Shown: piece by piece, positions 22,301-29,564 of the stretch
Layout: every line of letters begins with the position of its first letter
Numbering within the stretch: the first letter of the stretch is position 1
Source: Tricholomella constricta
Taxonomy: Eukaryota; Basidiomycota; Agaricomycetes; Agaricales; Lyophyllaceae
Direction of reading: 5' to 3'
Length of the DNA: 64,000 nucleotides
Assembly (NCBI GenBank): GCA_013368375.1
Contig: JAACJP010000021.1
Location: 672,726-736,725, forward strand
Program-made: the position numbers and the translations under genes
The notes under the pieces: model-generated
The model's input: only the letters and a program-made list of their open reading frames with translations
Told to the model about the DNA's origin: nothing
Databases searched by the model: none

Positions 22301-22519
22301 CACGGATCTGAAGAAAAGCTGTATGTCGATATAGCAAACTTTGACCGATATGACATGATTATCGGTACACCGTTTATGCGAAAGCATGGAGTTATCCTTG
22401 ATTTCGCGACGAATACAGTTGTGGTCAACGGTGTATCAACCGAAGCCACGAAGGTAGACCTCCGAGATACTGATGGACGGCTGCGCCGCTATCGTACCAC
22501 GGATAAACCCTGGGATTGA
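19376..22519 (+). CDS. gag: Element D gag-protease polyprotein, 1047 aa
   Basis: Starts at ATG 19,376 (MDPYRAPPSA), about 115 bp after the LTR. The long N-terminal half is low in recognisable features. A capsid-like region follows (FSDLERWLTDVCVHLAACQYG through EAKAYESASK). A CCHC zinc knuckle, CYKCGKKGHYSREC, is at residues 775-788, then an acidic segment, and a retropepsin with Asp-Ser-Gly at residues 925-927 (LWDSGSTTTG) and an IIGTPFMRKHG flap-end motif. Gag would package the RNA and protease would process the polyprotein. The frame ends at TGA 22,517-22,519, in the same frame as pol. At over 1000 aa it is long for a Gypsy gag-protease. Confidence 0.92.
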   Translation: MDPYRAPPSATSSENTPTIQSIVDPPVPRPPIAYVPPQRRSDEVGQGVAAAEGPTAVSSLELLSMHATERPAARLGTLGVETAEDASLRHASDDGPVRLALQQAYAAYAASPAPTAVPQSSVQAPVHANTDNQLVTSAYLRRRALSPVSSTAESDTGTLNIFRFSPLLKRQVHLYWSEYQSRVPDASRRTQMNENALGSAYVHCAIMDTEPDTNSIEFVKLVIEGIRFEIDNYPMATVLEASRSSTPKAPQATVGTTQAADSIGPVLTTPVKIDDRVDETHDGVKPIEERPAPAQTLRFTTETSPPVIQVPGNASRRYPMADSWADRVALQRERDRDLQQQGHSVYDDQGVIFIGRQPVDQMKSIYFESIGQPHEQDNNVQSAPYDEHLQGRDQQQTFARDRPPHETPVVRTHFTNARGRGRGMSVVNPISRNPGRPSETPGRGFSMPPQVRSTSRNPGVAEAVEQHRDSMHVRLKALLEEQLGTRLQLPEGSKLRRSDASKTITPYAGGTKFSDLERWLTDVCVHLAACQYGGDERHRERVLVVPEFLRGEAKTWYQRHVVHVNRRQRHWTFEDVILGLYDCFVQPSTMQDAREDFYDATYNESIGVQGFYDELMDHAQNMAVFPDEYTVRDTFLEGIPKDMLVALIKEGGLSPEINTVDEFVSEAKAYESASKTAAHYLARNSRRRSRRNPEVTSSRPRGGGRIGTTFIRKSALAGGLHARVVATPLRGRGGKVGVQARPDPNSGAPPNRQLERPQLHSSPTPNPSPAADVICYKCGKKGHYSRECKQKPYPVRAQIRAARTAVDEEDDDSDMDQENEADDESGQTSANEADNPPESLVDSDSDELIEVEVYDNDYYSRDSETEVLRAITALPLDETRQIKMRKVHLRASKVAKARPVHKRDDKECLATYVNVGGHDAWTLWDSGSTTTGVTPAFSQVAGLRVFPLDAPITLQLGTIGSRSTVNFGSDVLVKTHGSEEKLYVDIANFDRYDMIIGTPFMRKHGVILDFATNTVVVNGVSTEATKVDLRDTDGRLRRYRTTDKPWD

Positions 22520-22532
22520 CTCCCACGAGTCA
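22517..22532 (+). promoter_or_regulatory. TGA between gag-protease and pol, embedded in a perfect hairpin
   Basis: TGACTC (22,517-22,522), loop CCAC, GAGTCA (22,527-22,532): the stop codon is the first three bases of a 6-bp perfect stem. Upstream and downstream frames are the same, so readthrough would give a gag-pol fusion. A CGA-to-TGA mutation of a single ORF is an equally simple explanation. Confidence 0.45.
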
Positions 22533-22567
22533 CAGTAGAAGACGTTCCGGAGGAAGAGGTGCACAAA

Positions 22568-25500
22568 ATGCATAGTTTTCCATCGGACGCGCCATGTCTA
22601 CTGATGAGCGAGGAAGAGTATATAGATACTCTTCAGGGGGAGAAAGGGTCAACCGAGTATGAAAAGAAAGTCAAAACGCACAAAATGCAGCACAAAGAAC
22701 CCAAATCTTCGCAAATCGATAATTTGGATAGCACTGAGGAGAAGGTAAAATTACCGGAACCACAAGTGTCACCACAAGTGACGCAGGAGAAACCCAAGCG
22801 AACATTTTGGGATCGACCTGTACCACATCCGCACGTCGATTGGGCGTACGATCCTCGAATGCCATTTGAATGGAACGAGGTAATTGCGTCCATGCGTGCA
22901 TATACGCGAGTCCAAGCGCCTCAAGGCGAGATATATCGCAATGCGCGCCCAGACGAGATATCCGAACCGTCAGTATACGTCGGGACAATAGCTGGTAGTA
23001 CTACAGGAAGTACGCCACAGTCACGGCAAGTACGACTGGAAGTACCAGATGAGACGGAAGAACGGATACAAGCCCTCCGCGATAGGTATGATAAACCAAC
23101 CACGGAAGGGAAGCGACGAAAGGATGGGAATACAAAAATCAAAAGTAAACTCACTACTGAAGATTATCCCCGCCTACGTCAGCAATGGCATGATGAGTTT
23201 CAAGATATGGTGAACGGAACTCCTAACACGTTACCACCGTGGAGGGAAGTTAATCATGAGATTCATTTAATCGATGAGAATGCACGGTATCACTATCACT
23301 TACCGCGGTGCCCAAATTCGCTGAGAGAAGAATTCCACGCGAAGATAAACCGCTATGTGGATGCTAAGTGGTGGGAGCCACGGTCCGTCAGCCAAGCAGC
23401 CCCACTACTGTGCATACCGAAGAAAGATGGTTCGCTACGAACTGCACTCGACGCACGTCAACGAAACGATAACACCGTGAAAGACGTGACACCACTACCC
23501 GATCAAGAAATTATTCGGGAAGATGTGGCACGGGCGAAGATTAGATCAAAAATCGATCTAACCGACGCCTATGAGCAAGTGCGTATACGACCAGAGGATG
23601 TACATAAAACAGCCTTTGCGACTATCGCCGGCACCTATGTCAGCAATATAATGCAGATAGGTGACTGCAACGCACCTGCCACATTCCAGAGACTCATGAC
23701 GTCAACCTTTCGAGACTTGATTGGTAGATTCATGCATGTCTACCTGGATGATATCTTTATCTTTTCAGAATCGATAGAAGAGCATGAGAAACACCTACGA
23801 ATAGTATTCGAGAGACTCAGAGCTGCTTCTTTGTATCTGAAATGGAAGAAATGCGAATTATACGCTGAACGCGTTGATTGCCTTGGACACATTATCGACG
23901 ATCGCGGTATACACCCTGATGTCGATAAACTAAGCCGCATACGCGAATGGCGAACACCGCGATCATATAATGATATTCAGCGGTTCGTCGGACTAGTAAA
24001 TTACTTGGGTAACTTCCTACCTGATATTACTGCGTATACGGGACCCCTCATGTCCATGACGCAAAACGGGTTGCCGTTTCATTGGAGACCGATCCATGAT
24101 CGGTGTTTTCAAATGATAAAACAAATATGTTGTAGGACACCAGTCATACAGCCTATAGACGTTAAGAATAAAGACCCTATATGGCTTATATGCGATGCCT
24201 CGAAGACCGGCGTCGGAGCCATGTACGGCCAAGGACCCACTTGGCAGACATGTCGGCCCGCTGGGTTCATGTCGAAGAAGTTCACGAGCGCTCAGCAAAA
24301 TTATGCTGTACACGAGCTCGAAACTCTTGCGATTCTAGAAGCCCTATTAAAATGGGAAGATAAATTGGTTGGTTACAATATCCATGTAATCACAGACCAT
24401 AAAGCGCTAGAGTTCTTCAAAACTCAAGTAAATCTGTCACCGCGTCAACGACGCTGGAACGATTATATGTCTCGGTTCACCTTTGACATTACATATGTAA
24501 AAGGAGAACTGAACAAAGTAGCTGATTGCTTATCCCGCTACTTTGAAGGAGACGCACCTAATGAGGTGCAGAGCGTCAACGACTATGTACGCGCTGACGC
24601 GCGAATAGATCCAGACGGAGAGGATCTCCCACCTTCACGACTGCAAGAAGTGGCTGAACGAGTTATTGAAATTCGAGCCATGCAGGACGTGGAAGTGAGG
24701 CGTAGTCGCCGCCTCCAGGAACGGCGTGAGGATCGAGAAATCGAAGCCGCCATCCTGGAAGAGTTTCAGCAACCTACTGTACAGTCTGAATCCTTGACCG
24801 GTCAACAACCGGATGGGGCTCCTTCAGAACGCGAACAAACGTTGGGCGAGGCATTGTTTCAACAGCCCGCACCTGCGCTGCGTCCAGACCTACACCCACG
24901 GAATGGCGATGCTTCATTCTTGGAAGTAGTACGGAAAGGTTACAAAACCGATAAATTGTTCACGGTAATAATGGACAAGCCCGGTGAATTCACGCATTTT
25001 ACACACCGAGATGCGTTAATTTGGACAACGAATCCAGCCGGCGTAGAAGTTCTATGTGTTCCTCGTGATCGTAAATTGATCACTCAACTCATAGAACAAG
25101 CACATACGTCCGTTGGACACTTTGGAGCCCAGCGTACCACGGAATACCTCCGACGCTGGTACTGGTGGCCCACCATTACCGCAGAAGTTCGCAAGTTCTG
25201 TCTAACTTGTGAGTCATGTCAGCGAGCCAAGGGTTTGAATCAAAAACCTGCTGGCAAAATACATTCGCTACCAGTGCCCATTAAACCATGGGACTCCATT
25301 GGAACGGACTTTATAGGCCCGTTCCCTGAATCAAAAGGCTATAATTACCTGTGGGTTATTATGTGCCGCATGACGAGCATGGTGCATTTAATTCCAGTAC
25401 ATACGCGCATGACCGCGTCGGAATTGTCCTGGATATACATGCGCGAGATTGTTCGTCTGCATGGTCTTCCTAGTTCCATCGTGAGCGATAGGGACTCGAA

Positions 25501-26386
25501 GTTCACCTCCAAATGGTGGCGAGAACTTCACAAGATCCTTGGATCGAAACTGCTCATGTCCACATCGTTTCATCCTCAAACGGATGGACAGACTGAGCGT
25601 GCAAACCGCAGTATCGGACAAATATTCCGTACTGTGGTGCGCCATGACCAGAAAGACTGGGTCGATCGCGTAGATATGACCGAGTTCGCACTTAATGCGA
25701 GTATATCGGAGACAACCAAATACGCGCCATTCGAACTCAACAGCGGATACATGCCCTCCATGATCAAGGAAATTCGCAGTGATAATGTGATTCCTCGGGG
25801 TATTCGCCAGTTCGCAGAACAAGCCCTTTCGAATCTCGCGGAAGCCCACGATGCTATTATCGAGGCCCGCGTATTCCAAGCGCTGAATGCGAATAAACGC
25901 CGGAGTGATGATCCTAAGATTAGCACTGGCGATTTAGTTTACCTTTTTACGAAGAATTTAAATCTTCCAAAGGGTAGAGCACGCAAGTTGTGCCCCAAGT
26001 TCGTGGGGCCATATCGTGTATTGAAGGCGGAGCCAGAGACATCCAATTATACGTTGGAACTGCCCTCCGCGCTTCAGCAGCGACGCCTGCATGCGAAATT
26101 CCATGTTTCCGTGCTGAGACCGTACTACGCTACGGAGGACGCACTGTTCCCGAATCGAGCGCACCCAGAGCCTTACGACTTTGGTGCACCAGACGACCAC
26201 GAGTGGTTCGTCGAGGAGATTCTGGGACATAGGTGGTCCGAGGGCGCCATTGAATTTCAAGTTCGATGGTCCCTGGGGGACACTACGTGGGAGCCGCGTG
26301 AGCACTGCGAATCCCTGGCAGCTCTCGATAGATACCTCGAGCTCCAGGGGGTGAAGCGTATATCGCAGCTCGCAAAGCTGCGCTGA
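22568..26386 (+). CDS. pol: Element D pol: RT, RNase H, integrase, chromodomain, about 1272 aa
   Basis: The first ATG after the gag stop is 22,568; the frame is also open back to the TGA, so readthrough is possible. RT has YLDD at residues 392-395 and the first Asp in KIDLTDAYEQV. The usual TNAPATFQ reads CNAPATFQ. RNase H follows (ICDASKTGVGAMYG; ITDHKALEFF). Integrase has the HHCC finger (TSVGHFGAQRT...CESCQRAKG), Asp in GTDFIGPFPE, Asp in SDRDSKF and Glu in TDGQTERANR. A GPY module (KFVGPYRVLKAEPETSNYTL) precedes a C-terminal chromodomain (EWFVEEILGHRWSEGAIEFQ, then TWEPREHCE). All catalytic residues are present, so the enzyme may be functional. Confidence 0.94.
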   Translation: MHSFPSDAPCLLMSEEEYIDTLQGEKGSTEYEKKVKTHKMQHKEPKSSQIDNLDSTEEKVKLPEPQVSPQVTQEKPKRTFWDRPVPHPHVDWAYDPRMPFEWNEVIASMRAYTRVQAPQGEIYRNARPDEISEPSVYVGTIAGSTTGSTPQSRQVRLEVPDETEERIQALRDRYDKPTTEGKRRKDGNTKIKSKLTTEDYPRLRQQWHDEFQDMVNGTPNTLPPWREVNHEIHLIDENARYHYHLPRCPNSLREEFHAKINRYVDAKWWEPRSVSQAAPLLCIPKKDGSLRTALDARQRNDNTVKDVTPLPDQEIIREDVARAKIRSKIDLTDAYEQVRIRPEDVHKTAFATIAGTYVSNIMQIGDCNAPATFQRLMTSTFRDLIGRFMHVYLDDIFIFSESIEEHEKHLRIVFERLRAASLYLKWKKCELYAERVDCLGHIIDDRGIHPDVDKLSRIREWRTPRSYNDIQRFVGLVNYLGNFLPDITAYTGPLMSMTQNGLPFHWRPIHDRCFQMIKQICCRTPVIQPIDVKNKDPIWLICDASKTGVGAMYGQGPTWQTCRPAGFMSKKFTSAQQNYAVHELETLAILEALLKWEDKLVGYNIHVITDHKALEFFKTQVNLSPRQRRWNDYMSRFTFDITYVKGELNKVADCLSRYFEGDAPNEVQSVNDYVRADARIDPDGEDLPPSRLQEVAERVIEIRAMQDVEVRRSRRLQERREDREIEAAILEEFQQPTVQSESLTGQQPDGAPSEREQTLGEALFQQPAPALRPDLHPRNGDASFLEVVRKGYKTDKLFTVIMDKPGEFTHFTHRDALIWTTNPAGVEVLCVPRDRKLITQLIEQAHTSVGHFGAQRTTEYLRRWYWWPTITAEVRKFCLTCESCQRAKGLNQKPAGKIHSLPVPIKPWDSIGTDFIGPFPESKGYNYLWVIMCRMTSMVHLIPVHTRMTASELSWIYMREIVRLHGLPSSIVSDRDSKFTSKWWRELHKILGSKLLMSTSFHPQTDGQTERANRSIGQIFRTVVRHDQKDWVDRVDMTEFALNASISETTKYAPFELNSGYMPSMIKEIRSDNVIPRGIRQFAEQALSNLAEAHDAIIEARVFQALNANKRRSDDPKISTGDLVYLFTKNLNLPKGRARKLCPKFVGPYRVLKAEPETSNYTLELPSALQQRRLHAKFHVSVLRPYYATEDALFPNRAHPEPYDFGAPDDHEWFVEEILGHRWSEGAIEFQVRWSLGDTTWEPREHCESLAALDRYLELQGVKRISQLAKLR

Positions 26387-26527
26387 GGTGTGGCATGCAA
26401 TGTGCGCCACACAGCCACAGCGTGGCTGGACTCGATCACTTCGATCGAGTGGAGCTCCGATCGGGGGAGCGAAAAATTTTCTCTCTGCCCCCTTGTGCAC
26501 TACCACTATCACTAAAAATCGCACCTA
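26387..26527 (+). promoter_or_regulatory. Structured spacer between pol and ORF3 of element D
   Basis: Three perfect hairpins stand side by side: GTGTGGC (26,388-26,394) with GCCACAC (26,406-26,412); AGCCAC (26,413-26,418) with GTGGCT (26,422-26,427); CTCGATC (26,431-26,437) with GATCGAG (26,443-26,449). They could terminate, re-initiate or separately express ORF3. No intron or TATA box is evident. Confidence 0.5.
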
Positions 26528-29176
26528 ATGTCGTCTGGACAAGAATCAATGAGTTTTCGAGGAAACTCAAGAGGGGGAGGAACGCGTGGACGCCGCGGTT
26601 GCAATAACCGCAGCGCTACGAGTAATTCACCTCGCGTACAACATGCGCAACAAAATACGCAACCGCAAAACCAAGCACAGTCTCCACTGTCGTTTGGATC
26701 GATAGCATACCAGCCAACAATGGTACCGAGCTATCAGCCGTTCGAAGGACAGAATCCTTCCAACACAGGCGAGACGCCTGCTCCTGGACCCGCCGTTGAG
26801 CGCCTGCACGCTCCAATGGATGTCGATGGACATGGAGCAGGGCAACTCGAGCCTGGACAGCTGCCTGATGCTAAGAACAGAAGCGTCGAGATGGGACACC
26901 CCTCACAACAGCGTGGTGGTAACAAACCACACCGCCCAAAGGGGGGTGAACGAGCCGTCGAAGAGAAGGAAGGAAACCCCTCGAACTCTCACGGAAATAC
27001 TCGAGGTACGCATGCTGCGCCACGCAACGCACCACATGCTAATATGGGAACGAACCCAGACGGTATATTCAACCGCCTCGAGACCGTCGGAGTAGCACCC
27101 GACTTTGTAGTCGACTTCATCCATGATGGAATGGCAAGGGTCGTGATAGGACAACTACTCGACACCATTGACCGCCTTCAACGAGAAGTTGATCAGCAAA
27201 CCATGGCTAAACGCCACATCACCGAGGAGCTGCAACGCGCGCTACATAAGCGCCCCGCATCGCCGAACGCGATGCCTTATACCGACAAGCGTAGTCGGAC
27301 GCAGGGTCCTCAGACCGCACCCACATCGGTGCAGTCCACGGCGCCAGCGCAAGAAATAGGATCTGCGCCCACAAGCGCCGCCAAAGTACCTCTAGTGATC
27401 CCCACTATTGAGGTACCCTTTCCTCTTGGCGTACCTCCGCACATTGATGCTGGACGTATTGTACTTACGATACGTCAGGCCTTTGCGGTGCCCGAGCAGA
27501 TGCCCGTCGACGATGTACGATTGGTCGACGCTAGCTCGCCTGCCGATGAACCGATGCAAGAGACTGTAGAACCCTCTACCATCGGTACGCTGAAGGAGGA
27601 ACCAGCAAGCGAAACCGCCGACGAGCGTAGCTTACGAATGAAGCACAACGCCTCAGTCCGCCGCGACCGCCTTGCTGCAGACCGAGAAGCCAACGAACGC
27701 TTGAAGTATAACTTCGAGACATTCGTCGGACGCATTCCACATACTATTGGCGTACTACACATCAATGGTACTCCCGAACGCCACAACGCGTTTGGTGGAC
27801 TACTTCACCGACGCCTGTACTGGTCACCATACAGTAATACGGTGTTTGCCTCTCAGAGCGCTAGTCGCGCCCTAGAATACGAACGTGAACACAAAACCGC
27901 ATTCAATGCGACAGGCTCACCTTTGTACAAGTGTGCACCTCGCGGGTTCCCTATGTCCCCTCGAGACATCCGCAATCTGGTTCAGTTCCGTGACGATAAC
28001 TTCAACATGGATACCGAACGTGTGGAAGCCCACTACCTACTCTGGGACTTCTATCGTATCGCTTCACGATACGCCGAACCCCACAGAGACCGGACTATGA
28101 AGTTTATCCTTCAACGAGAATACTTCGATCCGGCTTACAAACCATCGATACGCGATGACGCTGCGTGGACACGACCTGTGTTACCACCGCCCGCTGGAGT
28201 ATTGTCCACTTCAGCGCGCAACCCTCGAACCCGAGGTGCGGGTTTACCCATACCATCGGTATCGCAAGCCCTGGACTTCAACGTGTGGGGACAATATATT
28301 GTACACCACGGAAGGCCAGGCCTAGACAACGTATACAGCGGTCTAGTGATCGACTACAACTTCTCGATCCACTTCCGCACTGTGGTCGGGTACGCCCTTG
28401 GTCGCGCCATAAGCCCTACCCGAGCCGCATCTCGTGTCGCATTCATGCGCCTATACGCCATGATCATTGCTCGACCGAACCTCTATCGAGAAGCGGTGGA
28501 CTCGTGGAATGCCATTCACCCATTGGATCGCATCCCCGACCACTTACCTTCTACGGCAAGCCTAGGTCGCTTAGCTCTTCCTGAGGAGCATGCCGCCAAC
28601 TTAACCAAAACGGACGTAATCCGTACGCTTTTAGCCAATCGACTACCCGTCGCTTGGATTGATCACGCCTATCCCTACGGCCTCCACTACTTGGATGCGC
28701 ATTATACGGGAACCACAATTGATCGTACACTATACGACAATGTGGACGACGACCGACTTGTTCGGCTATGTCGATACGGGATACCCCCGGCCATTCCTCA
28801 ATGGGATGGATGGCGACAGCCGACCCGCGATGATATCGCTAGACTCCACGTACTACTCGACTGCGAGAAAGAGCGAGGACTGGACACTGCGCATGCTCGC
28901 GGCCTACACCCTGTAGGATACGACATCACGTCGATGAAATTCATCACCGGACGTGACCGCGAAGCTACTGTACTCTACGACGGCGATCTGGTGTTTAACG
29001 ATACCACTGACCCGTCTGCGCCACCACCTATGGTGGAAGGTCCTCCGCTCCCAACTATCGAGTCCACTACGTCGCCAGCACCCTCTGCTCCATCTAGTTC
29101 ATCTGCACCACTGGTCCTTCTACCAGAGGCTAACGCTTCTGATGACCATGCGATGGATGTAGTCGAGAAGGCTTAA
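26528..29176 (+). CDS. Element D ORF3: 882-aa protein of unknown function downstream of pol
   Basis: Open from ATG 26,528 (MSSGQESMSFRGNSRGGG) to TAA 29,174-29,176. The start is an Arg-Gly-rich tract, then Gln/Pro-rich disordered sequence. A coiled-coil stretch is near residues 207-245 (QLLDTIDRLQREVDQQ), followed by basic patches (TDKRSRT). A large ordered half starts near residue 390 (FETFVGRIPHTIGVLHINGT) and includes WGQYIVHHGRPGLDNVYSG and AIPQWDGWRQPTRDDIARLH. The C-terminus is Pro/Ser-rich. I see no signal peptide or transmembrane segment, so it is not an envelope-type protein, and no protease, RT or integrase motif. It lies in the sense direction in an element with identical LTRs and has no stop, so it is probably expressed or was until very recently. 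A captured host gene or an accessory factor are both possible. Confidence 0.85.
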   Translation: MSSGQESMSFRGNSRGGGTRGRRGCNNRSATSNSPRVQHAQQNTQPQNQAQSPLSFGSIAYQPTMVPSYQPFEGQNPSNTGETPAPGPAVERLHAPMDVDGHGAGQLEPGQLPDAKNRSVEMGHPSQQRGGNKPHRPKGGERAVEEKEGNPSNSHGNTRGTHAAPRNAPHANMGTNPDGIFNRLETVGVAPDFVVDFIHDGMARVVIGQLLDTIDRLQREVDQQTMAKRHITEELQRALHKRPASPNAMPYTDKRSRTQGPQTAPTSVQSTAPAQEIGSAPTSAAKVPLVIPTIEVPFPLGVPPHIDAGRIVLTIRQAFAVPEQMPVDDVRLVDASSPADEPMQETVEPSTIGTLKEEPASETADERSLRMKHNASVRRDRLAADREANERLKYNFETFVGRIPHTIGVLHINGTPERHNAFGGLLHRRLYWSPYSNTVFASQSASRALEYEREHKTAFNATGSPLYKCAPRGFPMSPRDIRNLVQFRDDNFNMDTERVEAHYLLWDFYRIASRYAEPHRDRTMKFILQREYFDPAYKPSIRDDAAWTRPVLPPPAGVLSTSARNPRTRGAGLPIPSVSQALDFNVWGQYIVHHGRPGLDNVYSGLVIDYNFSIHFRTVVGYALGRAISPTRAASRVAFMRLYAMIIARPNLYREAVDSWNAIHPLDRIPDHLPSTASLGRLALPEEHAANLTKTDVIRTLLANRLPVAWIDHAYPYGLHYLDAHYTGTTIDRTLYDNVDDDRLVRLCRYGIPPAIPQWDGWRQPTRDDIARLHVLLDCEKERGLDTAHARGLHPVGYDITSMKFITGRDREATVLYDGDLVFNDTTDPSAPPPMVEGPPLPTIESTTSPAPSAPSSSSAPLVLLPEANASDDHAMDVVEKA

Positions 29177-29330
29177 CGACAACGTCGAGTGTATGCCACA
29201 GTCATGGTAGTCGTCGAAATACATACGCGATCACTAATTGAGCGGGAGTTGTATACTCACGCTTTGTACTTATAATAATAACCATGCACATCCATCTGCT
29301 GAGATCATACATTGATCTCAAAGGGGGGTG
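29177..29330 (+). promoter_or_regulatory. 3' untranslated stretch and polypurine tract of element D
   Basis: Non-coding, ending in AAAGGGGGGTG (29,320-29,330) directly before the 3' LTR, the expected plus-strand primer. Confidence 0.85.
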
Positions 29331-29564
29331 TGTAACGACGGCGCGTTACAATACGTCTATATTGAGACGCGACCTGTTTGGCATTACCTTCTGGTAATGC
29401 ACGACCATCTTTGTTATGTGTATATAAATGTCCTGTACAGTTTATGCTTAGATAATCCTTTGCACCTTCACCCTGTACACGTACTTAGCAGAATCCCACA
29501 GATTGGTCTAGCTTAACGTGTCTGGTGTCTCGCAAGGATCCCCCAACCCCGTACAACCGTTACA
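29331..29564 (+). repeat. 3' LTR of element D (234 bp)
   Basis: Identical to the 5' LTR over its full length as read by eye, which implies a recent insertion. It is followed by the duplicated GCGAG. Confidence 0.95.

Larger units (their letters stand above)
19028..29564 (+). mobile_element. Element D: young Ty3/Gypsy chromodomain retrotransposon with an extra ORF (family 3)
   Basis: Identical 234-bp LTRs (19,028-19,261 and 29,331-29,564; TGTAACGACGG...CCGTTACA) and duplication GCGAG (19,023-19,027 and 29,565-29,569). Order: gag-protease, TGA, pol, ORF3. It sits in the integrase region of element C in the opposite orientation. Three long frames are open, so the copy may be recently active. 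Codon and base use is less GC-rich than in families 1 and 2. Confidence 0.95.

Noticed and set aside
26528..29176. ORF3 of D as an envelope gene
   Set aside because: No signal peptide, hydrophobic fusion segment or membrane anchor can be seen.
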